Of a stretch of DNA of 64,000 bases, positions 48,843 through 58,916 are shown in pieces. The notes beneath the pieces are model-generated. The model had not been told where the DNA came from. It saw only the letters and a program-made list of their open reading frames with translations, and searched no databases. Both the position numbers and the translations under genes were made by a program. The DNA lies in assembly GCF_003355475.1 (NCBI RefSeq), contig NZ_CP031356.1, positions 3,596,001 through 3,660,000 on the forward strand, in the 5' to 3' direction. Position 1 is the first letter of the stretch, and each line of letters begins with the position of its first letter. This DNA comes from Brachybacterium saurashtrense (GTDB lineage: Bacteria > Actinomycetota > Actinomycetes > Actinomycetales > Dermabacteraceae).

Positions 48843-49129
48843 GCCGGCGATGAGCTCACCCTATCGGGCTCGACGCAAGGCCTGCCCCGCCTCGTTCGGC
48901 ACTCTGGCAGGGCGGATTCAGAGCGTGATCCCGAGGTCGCAGTCTCTGAGTGTTGAGCGTCCGGCTCACGAGTCCCGTGTCCGTGGTGATGTTTCTAGGT
49001 CGGCGAGAACGGGGAGGGAAGCCGTGTCGAGCCGTCGAGGCGTCAGAGATGCTACGCGCTTTCACGGGGAGCTCCGGATGGTCGGATGTGCACGGATGAA
49101 TACTTGTTCAAAGCAGGATTCAATGCGAG
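48843..49129. other. Right-end region of the island without a gene
   Basis: About 290 bp between the start of paralogue B and the right junction. No supported gene. It becomes AT-rich toward the junction (GAGAAAATATAGGGGG), which probably contains the recombinase-binding arm. Confidence 0.5.
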
Positions 49130-49175
49130 AAAATATAGGGGGTATCGTAGCGAAGACCACCCTGCTGAATGCGCT
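49130..49175. other. attR: right junction of the integrated island
   Basis: Right of AA at 49153-49154 the sequence GACCACCCTGCTGAATGC continues the Walker A codons (KTTLLNAL). To the left, TATCGTAGCG is island sequence. Joined with the right side of attL, the rebuilt attP contains GGTAT...ATACC spaced by 8 bp across the crossover. Confidence 0.82.
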
Positions 49176-50693
49176 GACCGCAGCCCAGCCTGCAACGTCC
49201 GGGCAGGTCCTTTACGACGCGCGTGACCTCTCCCAGCATCTGGAAAGCCTCCGCGGCAGCATAGGCGTGGTGCCTCAGGATGACGTCGTCCACCACCACC
49301 TCACGGCGCGGCAGGCACTCGGGTATGCCGCCGAGCTCCGGTTCGATCCCGAGGTCCCGAGCGCCGACAGGGAACGACGCGTGAGCGAGGTGCTCGAGGA
49401 GCTCGGCCTCACCGAGCACCAGCACACCCGTATCAGCTCCCTCTCCGGCGGGCAGCACAAGCGTGTCTCGGTGGCGATCGAACTGCTCACCCGCCCCTCT
49501 CTGCTGGTCCTCGACGAACCCACTTCGGGTCTCGACCTTGATCTCGTCGCCGAGGTGATGGAGACCCTCCGCCGACTGGCCGACGACGGACGGACCGTCC
49601 TGGTGGTCACCCATTCGCCGGAGGGCTTGGATCTGTGCGACCGCCTGCTCATCCTGGCCCCCGGTGGGAAGGTCTCCTTCTTCGGGGATCCGGACGACGC
49701 GCGTCCCCACTTCGGCGCCCAGACCTTCGGTGACGTCGTCGCCGCGACCAAAACCGATCCGGAGGGAACGGTCTCGCGGTTCCGTGCCTCGGCCGGCTAT
49801 GTGCGCGATGTGCGCACACCGATCGGCCGAATGGCCAGCACACGCACCGAGCTGGGTGAGGATCCCCGCTCGCCGTCGCTGCGGCGGCAGGCCTCCGTGG
49901 AGGGGCGACGCCAACTGCGGATCCTCTGGGCCGACCGCGCGCTCGCCGGCTTCGTGGTGGCCATGCCCCTCATCCTCGCGGCTCTCGTGCTGGTGATCCC
50001 GGGAGAGCAGGGCCTGGCCCACCCGGACCTGGCGAGCTGCCCTCGGGGCAGCCCAATCAGATCCTGATCGTGCTCACCCTCGGTGCGGTGTTCCTGGGAC
50101 TCTCCGCGAGCATCCGTGACCTGGTGACCGAGCGCGCGATCTTCGTGCGCGAGCGGGCTATCGGGCTCTCACCGGTCGCCTACGTCCTCGCCAAGCTCAG
50201 TGTGCTGGGAATGCTCACCCTCGCCCAGACAGTGATGCTGGTGCCCGTGGTGCTGCTGTTCCGGGACGGGCCCGACAGCGGAATCCTCCTGTGGCCAGCA
50301 GGAGAGCTCGTGCTCGCGCTGTGGCTGTGTGCCCTGACCAGCGCAGCGATGGGTCTGCTGGTCTCCTCCCTCGTGGGCTCCGGGGAGCAGACCTTGCCGG
50401 TGATGGTGGTGCTGGTGACGATGCAGCTGGTTCTCAGCGGCGGGTTGTTCCCTGTCGCAGATCGAGCCGTGCTCGAACAGCTCGCCTGGCTGTCCCCGTC
50501 GCGCTGGGGATTCGCGGCGATGGGAGCGACCTCTGACATCACGGCCATCTCCCTGGTGGGCGAGGATCCGCTGTGGGAGCCCAGCGCGTGGGTCTGGCTG
50601 GGTTGCCTGCTGATACTGTGCGTGCTGACCACGGTGTTGAGCGGGGCGGCGATGCGGCGGCTGGCGAGGCGCTACAGGGTGCGCGGGCGCTGA
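49155..50693 (+). pseudogene. FHA-ABC transporter gene, 3' part (frameshifted)
   Basis: Continuation of the gene begun at 35663. ATPase remainder: KTTLLNALTA, VPQDD (Q-loop), LSGGQHKRVSVAIELL (signature), LLVLDEPTSGLDLD (Walker B). Near 50030 the frame breaks: it ends at 50067, while the ABC-2 membrane domain (LTLGAVFLGLSASIRDLVTERAIF onward, about six helices) continues one frame over to 50693. A one-base indel between the ATPase and the first extracellular loop accounts for this. With the amber at codon 13 and the island, the gene carries three independent lesions. Confidence 0.87.
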
Positions 50694-50730
50694 CCCGGGG
50701 CGACCGGTGCCGGACACGGCCCCGCCGCGC

Positions 50731-52606
<1,876 letters not shown>

Positions 52607-52630
52607 CGGACGACCGTAGCAGAGTTCGCC

Positions 52631-52754
52631 TCAGTCCCCGAACCGCAGCTCCACGCGACGGTCCGCCGCGAGGGCCGAGGGATCGTCGGCGCCTCCGCTC
52701 GCCGCGGGCTGCGTGTCGCCGTGGCCCGTCACCTCGAGGGTGAGGTCCGGGCCC
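52631..52754 (-). pseudogene. Remnant of an OmpA-family C-terminal domain
   Basis: A minus-strand frame encodes LEVTGHGDTQPAAS and PSALAADRRVELRFGD-stop, the end of an OmpA/MotB peptidoglycan-binding domain (G-x-GD-x-P, A-xx-RRVE). Only about 40 residues remain, and the frame upstream runs antisense-like into the FadR gene with no OmpA continuation. It is a truncated relic lying between the thiC promoter and the end of the FadR gene. Confidence 0.55.
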
Positions 52755-53459
52755 TCAGCCGTTCTCGCCGGCGAGGCGTTCGATGATCTCCCGCATCCGC
52801 GCCGCGGCGCGCTCCTCGTCGCCGGCACGGATCGCGGCGGCGACCTCGCGGTGCAGGGACAGGTCGTGACCATCCGGCACCCGGGCGCCGCGCTCCACGA
52901 GGGCGCGGTGGCGCAGCCCCTCCTCGATCACCTCGCGCAGACGCTGCAGCATCGCGTTGCCGGAGAGGTCCAGCACGGCGGCATGGAAGGCGCGGTCCGC
53001 GGCATGGAAGGCGCCGTGCTCGGGTCCGTCGGCCGCCTCGACCATCGCCGCCGCCGCACGCTCCAGCGCTGCGGTCCCGGCCTGCTCCTCGCGCACGGCG
53101 CGGGCGGCGGCCGCCGCGGCGGCGGGCTCGATCGCGTGGCGCAGCGCCCGCAGCTCTGCCAGCTGACGGGCCGGCTGCGGCCCCTCGAGCCGCCAGCGGA
53201 TCACCCGCGGATCCAGCAGGTCCCACTCGGCCGGAGGGCGGATCCGCAGCCCCACCCGGCGCCCGGCGCTGAGCATCCCCAGCGCGCCGAGCACCCGCGT
53301 CACCTCCCGCACCACGCTGCGGGACGCGCCCGTGCGGGCGATGAAGCCGTCCACGGTGTCGGTGTGCCCGGCAGGCAGCTGACCGGCGACGATCGCGGCG
53401 CCGAGCTGCTCCAGCGCCCGGTCGAAGGCGCTCGGCGGGGTGGTCGTGCCGGTGCTCAT
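52755..53459 (-). CDS. FadR-subfamily GntR regulator (FCD domain)
   Basis: A 234-aa regulator: an N-terminal winged helix (FDRALEQLGAAIVAGQLPAG to GASRSVVREVTRVLGALGML) and a helical FCD ligand domain. FCD metal-site candidates Asp/His appear in FHAADRAFHAAVLDLS and LHREVAAAIRAGD. It overlaps the upstream SDR stop by 4 nt. A palindrome with the FadR-type pattern TNGTNNNACNA lies in the divergent promoter region at 54254-54264. It likely represses both flanking SDR units until an organic acid binds. Confidence 0.88.
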   Translation of the reverse strand: MSTGTTTPPSAFDRALEQLGAAIVAGQLPAGHTDTVDGFIARTGASRSVVREVTRVLGALGMLSAGRRVGLRIRPPAEWDLLDPRVIRWRLEGPQPARQLAELRALRHAIEPAAAAAAARAVREEQAGTAALERAAAAMVEAADGPEHGAFHAADRAFHAAVLDLSGNAMLQRLREVIEEGLRHRALVERGARVPDGHDLSLHREVAAAIRAGDEERAAARMREIIERLAGENG

Positions 53460-54184
53460 GCCTGGGAGACGGGGGAGAGCGCCAGCTCGTCGATCCGCAC
53501 GTGGCCGGGGGAGTCCAGCACGAAGCAGACGGTGCGGGCGATGTCCTCGGCGCTCAGCATCCGGGCGCGGGCCTCGGCGTCCGGGACGGAGGGTCGCTGG
53601 TCGAGGAAGTCGGTGGCGACGTCTCCGGGGCACAGGTGGCAGGCGCGCACGCCGTGGGCGGCCTCCTGCTGGTTCAGGGTGCGCACCAGCGAGCCGAGCG
53701 CCGTCTTGCTCGCCGAGTAGGCCACCCCCGCGCCGGGCTGGAAGGACCAGCCCGCATAGGAGGAGATCACCACCACCTGCCCGTCGCGCTCGCGCAGGCG
53801 GGGGAGGGCGGCGTCGATCGCGTTGGCCACGGCGGTGAGGTTGGTGGCGAGGATGGCGTCGAACTGCGCGAGGTCCTGATCGTCCCAGCGACGCTGCGGG
53901 GCGTTCAGCCCGGCGGCCAGGACGAGCGCGTCGATCCCGCCGAGCCGCTCCGCGACCTGCGCGGCCGTCTCCCGCACCGCCGCCCGGTCCTGCACGTCCA
54001 GCGGGAGGGCCAGGGCCGTGCCGCCCTCCTCGCGGATCTCGGCGGCGAGCTGCTCCAGCGGCGCGGGCCGACGGCCGCTCAGCGCCACGGCCCAGCCCGC
54101 ACGCGCCGCCTGCAGGGCGGTGGCGCGGCCCATCCCGCTGCCCGCGCCGGTGATCCACACCGTGCGCTGTGTGGTGGTGCTCAT
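53456..54184 (-). CDS. SDR-family oxidoreductase
   Basis: A 242-aa classical SDR: WITGAGSGMGRATAL (residues 10-24), a degenerate NNAG (LAAG), and catalytic Ser/Tyr/Lys in ISSYAG and YSASK. Substrate unknown. It is first in a two-gene operon with the FadR regulator (4-nt overlap) and divergent from a second SDR, so the three probably serve one pathway. Confidence 0.88.
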   Translation of the reverse strand: MSTTTQRTVWITGAGSGMGRATALQAARAGWAVALSGRRPAPLEQLAAEIREEGGTALALPLDVQDRAAVRETAAQVAERLGGIDALVLAAGLNAPQRRWDDQDLAQFDAILATNLTAVANAIDAALPRLRERDGQVVVISSYAGWSFQPGAGVAYSASKTALGSLVRTLNQQEAAHGVRACHLCPGDVATDFLDQRPSVPDAEARARMLSAEDIARTVCFVLDSPGHVRIDELALSPVSQA

Positions 54185-54251
54185 CGCGGTCCTCCTCGCG
54201 GCGCGGCCCCACGGGCCGGCCAGGGTGTCGGTGACAGGACGTCTGCCCACC

Positions 54252-54266
54252 AATAGTATGACTATT
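54252..54266. promoter_or_regulatory. FadR-type operator between divergent SDR genes
   Basis: AATAGT-ATG-ACTATT is a perfect 15-bp palindrome; its core TAGTATGACTA fits the FadR/FCD consensus TNGTNNNACNA. It lies 68 bp from one start and 48 bp from the other. The cognate regulator is very likely the FadR-type gene at 52755-53459. Confidence 0.7.
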
Positions 54267-54314
54267 AGGAACGGTCGGTGTGCGGCACGCCCGCCGCGAG
54301 GAGAGGAACGAGCG

Positions 54315-55124
54315 ATGGAACTGGATCTGCGGGACAGGGTGGTCGTGGTGACCGGGGCGGGGCGCGGGATCGGCGCGGTGATCGCGCGGCGCTTCGCCGC
54401 CGAGGGTGCGCACGTCGCCGCGCTGGACCTCGCCCACGAGGACGCCGCGACGGCGACCGAGGAGGCGACCGACGGGGCGGGCGGGGCGCCGGATGCCGCC
54501 GACGGGACCGCGATCCTGCCGGTGGTGTGCGACGTGACCGACCCCGACTCCGTCGACGCCGCGGTGGCGCAGGTGGTGGCCCGCCACGGCCGGATCGACG
54601 TGCTGGTCAACAACGCCGGGATCGTCGCGGACTCCACGGTGCTCGAGACCGACTGGGAGACCTGGCGGCGCTGCCTCGACGTGAACGCCGGCGGCACCTT
54701 CCTCATGTGCCGGGCCGCTGCCCCGCACATGCAGGACTCCGGCCGCGGCCGGATCCTCAACGCCGCCTCGTTCGCCGCGATCGTGCCCAGCGTGGGCAGC
54801 GCCGCCTACGCCGCCTCGAAGGCCGCGGTGGTGCAGCTCAGCCGGGTGCTCGCCTCCGAGCTGGGCCCCCACGGCATCACCGTGAACTCCTACGCCCCCG
54901 GCATGGTGCCCACCGCCATGAACGGATTCGCCGAGATGCCCGCCGCGCAGCAGGACCGCCTGCTGGACACCCTCTCGCTGCGCCGCTGGGAGAGCGCCGA
55001 CGACGTCGCCGACCTGCTGCTCTTCCTCGCCAGCGACCAGGCCTCCTACATCACCGGCGCCCTGCTGGACGTCTCCGGCGGGAAGTTCGCCACTCAGATC
55101 CCGGCGGTGGCGTACGGGCGGTAA
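54315..55124 (+). CDS. SDR-family oxidoreductase (FabG-like)
   Basis: A 269-aa SDR with VVTGAGRGIGAVIARRF, NNAG, and YAASK. It has a short extra acidic insertion after the second strand (ATATEEATDGAGGAP). Divergent from the SDR/FadR operon and sharing its operator-bearing promoter region. RBS GAGGAG. It converges on the homocysteine methyltransferase-family gene. Probably dehydrogenates a sugar acid or hydroxy acid; unproven. Confidence 0.9.
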   Translation: MELDLRDRVVVVTGAGRGIGAVIARRFAAEGAHVAALDLAHEDAATATEEATDGAGGAPDAADGTAILPVVCDVTDPDSVDAAVAQVVARHGRIDVLVNNAGIVADSTVLETDWETWRRCLDVNAGGTFLMCRAAAPHMQDSGRGRILNAASFAAIVPSVGSAAYAASKAAVVQLSRVLASELGPHGITVNSYAPGMVPTAMNGFAEMPAAQQDRLLDTLSLRRWESADDVADLLLFLASDQASYITGALLDVSGGKFATQIPAVAYGR

Positions 55125-55142
55125 GTGCGGATTCCCCGCCCC

Positions 55143-56189
55143 TCAGGCGCGCTCGCCGAGGCCCACCACGTGCTCGGGCAGGCGCTCGTTGCTGCCGTAC
55201 ATGAAGTGGTTGGCCATGTTCTCGGAGAACCGGCTGGCCTCCGGGGTGCGGCCCACCGCCTCGGCCACCTCGCGGATGTGGATCGGGGCGGCGCCGCAGC
55301 ACACGCCCAGGTAGTTCACGCCCAGGCCGTACGCCTCCTCGGCGAAGGCCCGGATCTCGTACCGGTTGGTGTACAGCGGGTCCAGGGCGGTGGGGAAGGT
55401 GCGCCCGTGCGGGGAGGGCACGGTGGCGGCCACGTCCGAGAGGTTGAAGAACGTGGGCTCCTGCTCGGTGGTGCGGTAGGGGATCGGCAGCGCGCCCACG
55501 TGGCAGGAGACCGCCTCGCGGATCTGCCGCAGCCAGGGCAGCATCGTGTCCGGGCCGCGGAAGCAGTTCAGGCCCACCACGTCCGCCCCGCCCTGTTCGA
55601 GACGCTGGGCGGTCTGCACGATCCCGGCCCCGTCGGCCATCTCCTGGAACGCCATCGGCGCCAGCGTGAGCACCACCGGCAGCCCGGAGGCCTTCGCGAT
55701 CTCGAGCGCGGCCAGCGCCTCGCCGGCGTAGTAGAAGGTCTCGCCGATGATCAGATCGGCGCCCTCCTCCACGGCCCAGCCCACCATCTCCTCGAACATG
55801 CCGCGCACCTCGGCCTGGCGGGCGGGATCGGCCGGGTCCCAGATGTTGGAGTTGGAGATGTTGCCGGCCATGAGGTTGCCGGGCACGGCGTCGGCGACCT
55901 CGCGGGCGATGCCGAGCGCGGCGCGGTTCAGCGGCTCCAGCAGCTCCTCCTTGCCGATCACGCGCATCTTCTCGCGGTGGCCGTTGTAGGTGAACGCCTC
56001 GACGATGTCGGAGCCGGCACGCTGGAAGTCCACATGCAGGGTGCGCAGCGCCTCCGGGTGCTCCAGCGCCACCTCGGGGACGAACTCTCCGGCGGTGAGG
56101 TAGCCACGGCGCTCGAGCTCGAACAGGAACCCCTCCGCACAGAGGACGGGACCGGCGTCGAGGCGGTCGGTGAGGATGTTCTGGGACAT
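55143..56189 (-). CDS. Homocysteine S-methyltransferase family protein (BHMT-like)
   Basis: A 348-aa TIM-barrel methyltransferase with the three zinc cysteines: GLNCFRG near residue 214 and GVCCGAAP near 303. Other family parts are AEGFLFELERRGYL and GADLIIGETFYYAGEA. Such enzymes move a methyl group from betaine, S-methylmethionine or a related donor to homocysteine. The donor is not readable. It stands alone on the minus strand. Confidence 0.87.
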   Translation of the reverse strand: MSQNILTDRLDAGPVLCAEGFLFELERRGYLTAGEFVPEVALEHPEALRTLHVDFQRAGSDIVEAFTYNGHREKMRVIGKEELLEPLNRAALGIAREVADAVPGNLMAGNISNSNIWDPADPARQAEVRGMFEEMVGWAVEEGADLIIGETFYYAGEALAALEIAKASGLPVVLTLAPMAFQEMADGAGIVQTAQRLEQGGADVVGLNCFRGPDTMLPWLRQIREAVSCHVGALPIPYRTTEQEPTFFNLSDVAATVPSPHGRTFPTALDPLYTNRYEIRAFAEEAYGLGVNYLGVCCGAAPIHIREVAEAVGRTPEASRFSENMANHFMYGSNERLPEHVVGLGERA

Positions 56190-56437
56190 GGTCGTACTCC
56201 GTCGTCGATCGGTGCGGGGCGGTTGGGGGCGAGAGTAGCCCGGCGCCGCGGCGCTGTCTCCTGCGTGGCTCCGTGTGAACGCCGGCGACCGGGACGTGCG
56301 CAGCGAGGAGACGACTCCGGCGCCCACGACCACCCTCCCGCCCGCGGGCCTGCGACGGGTCCGCGCCCCGCGTAGGGTGGCCCGCAACGCGGCGCCGCGT
56401 CCGGTGGCGTCGATCCACGAGGGGGAGCGGAGCAGCG

Positions 56438-56575
56438 ATGGGACGACGACGCCGACGTGGACGCCCGTTCCGGAGCGACCGGGCGTCCCTGTTCCTGGAG
56501 ACCTTCGATCTGATCGCCGAGGTGGGGGCTGTGCTGGTGCGCCTGCCGCTGATGCTCTTGCGCCTGCTCCTCTGA
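56438..56575 (+). CDS. Possible 45-aa cationic/amphipathic small protein
   Basis: An ATG preceded by a purine-rich stretch opens a 45-codon frame: an Arg-rich start (MGRRRRRGRPFR) then an amphipathic hydrophobic segment ending LMLLRLLL. Short size and high GC make a chance frame possible. It lies alone between the methyltransferase and the helicase gene. Confidence 0.35.
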   Translation: MGRRRRRGRPFRSDRASLFLETFDLIAEVGAVLVRLPLMLLRLLL

Positions 56576-56683
56576 GCACACTGCGCACGGTGCGGCCTGT
56601 GCTCGCGGCGCCCGGAGAGCCGCGTCGGCCCGCGTGCAGGCGGCCCGGTCGCAGGCGCCCCCGCCGCGCAGCGCCCCGCGCCC

Positions 56684-58423
56684 TCAGCCGCTGCCCTCGG
56701 TGAAGCTCGCCGTGGGCAGCCAGTCCGCGCCCAGCAGTGCGGCCACGTCGGTGAGCCCCTCGGTGTCCCCGCCCACGGTGTCGGAGGCGGCGGCGATCCG
56801 TTCCACCATCGCGCGCGAGACCTGCTCCTCGACGGTGCCCTCCGCGTAGGCGATGTGCCAGGGGGAGACCTGGTGGTCGCGGTGGGTGCGGCCGGTGACC
56901 TGCCGGCCCGCGATGCCGGAGAAGCGCGCCTGGTGGAACAGTCCCATGCGCGGCGCGGTCGAGGCCTGGCGCCCGCCCGGGAGGGTCTCCCCGGCGTGCA
57001 GGCTGATCGAGGCGACGGTGGTGAACACGCACACCGGCGCCTGCCCGGTCTGGAAGCGCAGCCTCTCGGCCTCGACGTCGAACCGGTCCCGGCCGTAGAT
57101 CGTGGCGACCTCGAGCCCGGCGTCCTGCAGCCGCTCGGTGATCGGCTCCGCGGCGGTGCCCACGAACTCCACCGAGCAGGCCACCTGCCGCCCGGCCTCC
57201 ACCTGCTGGCCGATCCACGCCACGGTGGAGTCCACCCGCAGCAGCCCCGCCTTCTGCCGGAACCGCAGCAGCGCGGCCCGCCCCTTCGCGGTGTTGCGGC
57301 CGCGCCGGGCGATGTCCATCTCGCGGCAGAACTCGCCCCACTCCGTCTCGTACGCCTCCCGCTCCGCGGGCGTGAGCGCCACCGGCATCCCGGAGATCGG
57401 CACGGCGCCCCAGGGTGCGGCCCGGTGCAGCATCGCCGTCGGCCGCTGGTCCTCGAGCCAGGCGCGCACCCGTGCGAGATCCTCCGCCCGACGGGTCGCG
57501 TCGGTGGTCCAGGCGGCGCCGTAGCGGCCGCGCTCCAGCGCGATGCCGTGCCGCTCCAGCGCGGCGGAGAAGTCCACGCCGGGCTGCTTCACGGAGGTCC
57601 ACTCGCGCATCGGCTCGCCGTGCGCCTGCGCGTAGGCGGGCGCGAGGTAGGGCAGCTCCAGCGGGGTGTGGCCGGGGGTGGCGGTGGTGGCGATGACGAA
57701 CGGCGCCGCGTCATGGGAGCGGGAGTGCCCGGAGAGCCGTGCCCAGTGCGTCCACCGCTTGGTGGTGGTGCGGCGCAGGGCGTGGGCCTCGTCCGCGATG
57801 ATCACGTCCCAGTCGTGGCCGAGCACCTTCTCCAGCCGGTCCCAGGTGATCACCACCCACTCCAGGCCGCTGTCGCCCAGCGCCGTGATGGTGCGGCACC
57901 AGTGCCCGATCGTGATCGCGGCCGGCCGGTCCGCCACCACCAGCACCCGCTGCGCGCCGCGCAGATCGCCCACCGCGCTCGCCCCCAGCACCGCGGAGAT
58001 CGTCTTGCCCACGCCGGGCTCGTCGGCCAGCAGGAACTGGCGCCCGCCGGCGGCGGCCCGTGCCGCGATCGCATCGGCCGCCTCGTACTGCAGCTGCCGC
58101 GGCTCCAGATCCTCCGCCGGCTCCGGCACCGCGGCGGGCGCGCCGGGATTGTGGAGGTTCTCCAGGAAGCGGCCCAGCGTGTGCGGGCCGGGGGAGTAGG
58201 GCGCCAGGTGCGCGGGCAGGCTGCGGCCGACGAACACGTGCATCTTCACGGCCGGATGCCAGCTCGCGCCCTCGACCTGTGTGCCGTAGGGGACGTCGAG
58301 GATCCACAGCCGCTCCCCGGGGCCTACGAAGGGCAGCTCCTTCGGGGCCGAGCGGGCGCCGCCGCCCCTCCTGCGCGAGGAGGACCGGCGCCGGCGGGTG
58401 CTGGAGCGACGAGTGCTGGCCAC
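56684..58423 (-). CDS. SNF2/DEAD-like helicase family protein
   Basis: A 579-aa superfamily 2 ATPase from a GTG start. After a basic Ser/Arg-rich N-terminus: Walker A DEPGVGKTIS (134-143), DEAH (211-214), motif III TTATP, and the C-terminal half ending in motif VI GRQVTGRTHRDHQ. Resembles SNF2-type translocases or helicases of phage-like style. No nuclease or methylase partner is adjacent except a small gene 10 bp upstream. Role unknown. Confidence 0.85.
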   Translation of the reverse strand: MASTRRSSTRRRRSSSRRRGGGARSAPKELPFVGPGERLWILDVPYGTQVEGASWHPAVKMHVFVGRSLPAHLAPYSPGPHTLGRFLENLHNPGAPAAVPEPAEDLEPRQLQYEAADAIAARAAAGGRQFLLADEPGVGKTISAVLGASAVGDLRGAQRVLVVADRPAAITIGHWCRTITALGDSGLEWVVITWDRLEKVLGHDWDVIIADEAHALRRTTTKRWTHWARLSGHSRSHDAAPFVIATTATPGHTPLELPYLAPAYAQAHGEPMREWTSVKQPGVDFSAALERHGIALERGRYGAAWTTDATRRAEDLARVRAWLEDQRPTAMLHRAAPWGAVPISGMPVALTPAEREAYETEWGEFCREMDIARRGRNTAKGRAALLRFRQKAGLLRVDSTVAWIGQQVEAGRQVACSVEFVGTAAEPITERLQDAGLEVATIYGRDRFDVEAERLRFQTGQAPVCVFTTVASISLHAGETLPGGRQASTAPRMGLFHQARFSGIAGRQVTGRTHRDHQVSPWHIAYAEGTVEEQVSRAMVERIAAASDTVGGDTEGLTDVAALLGADWLPTASFTEGSG

Positions 58424-58432
58424 CCGCAGACC

Positions 58433-58636
58433 CTACCGGGGCCCGGGCCTGCGGATCAGATCCTCCCCGGCGACCTCCTGCGCGTGCACCAGGACGAAGC
58501 CCTGAGCGGTCTCGGGCACGTACTCGACCACGGCGCCGCTGCGGGCGAGGAGATCCTTCCACCGCTCCAGCACCTCGCGCTCCTCCGGCGTGCCGCAGGG
58601 CAGGCCGTCCCGCCGACGGCTCTCCCGCTCCAGCAT
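58433..58636 (-). CDS. Small hypothetical protein preceding the helicase
   Basis: A 67-aa charged protein (PEEREVLERWKDLLARSGAVVEY, then QGFVLVHAQEV) ending 10 bp before the helicase start, so probably co-transcribed. The chosen ATG at 58636 has only a weak RBS; a longer frame upstream looks non-coding. No domain recognised. Confidence 0.5.
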   Translation of the reverse strand: MLERESRRRDGLPCGTPEEREVLERWKDLLARSGAVVEYVPETAQGFVLVHAQEVAGEDLIRRPGPR

Positions 58637-58756
58637 GCGCACCGGTGCGGGAGGCGGTGAGGAGAGCCAGTCGAAGGATGTGGGAGGAGTCGAGTGCCCT
58701 CTCGTGAGCGTTCTCGCAAGCCCCTGACCTGCGGTGACGAGAGTACGGCGGGGGCG

Positions 58757-58772
58757 GCTCAAAGGGTTGAGC
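58757..58772. promoter_or_regulatory. Inverted repeat upstream of the levansucrase gene
   Basis: GCTCAA-AGGG-TTGAGC, perfect 6-bp arms, about 145 bp before the GH68 start. TTGACG...GTCAA follows at about 58798-58824. Either could be a LacI-type operator or promoter element for the fructan genes; the LacI gene lies in the same locus. Confidence 0.4.
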
Positions 58773-58916
58773 GGCGGGTGAGCGCCGCCACGTGGACTTG
58801 ACGCCCTCGCTTCAGCACGTGTCAAAGTCGGGTCCGACGAGCGCCGGCGGTCGACGACCGCACGTGGGTCGCCGTCCCCGACACCCGTCTCCCGCATCCT
58901 CGATCCAGGAGAAGAC

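Larger units (their letters stand above)
36397..49152. mobile_element. Integrated defence island inserted in a Walker A motif
   Basis: A 12.76-kb insertion bounded by AA dinucleotides. Removing it joins GGCACCGGC-AA to GACCACCCTG and restores GGSGTGKTT in one frame. Cargo in order: unknown protein, XRE/ImmA metallopeptidase, two large serine recombinases, small proteins, gajA-gajB and two Mrr-like nucleases. Base composition is visibly less GC-rich than flanking genes. Both recombinases are damaged, so it is probably immobile without help in trans. Confidence 0.85.
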
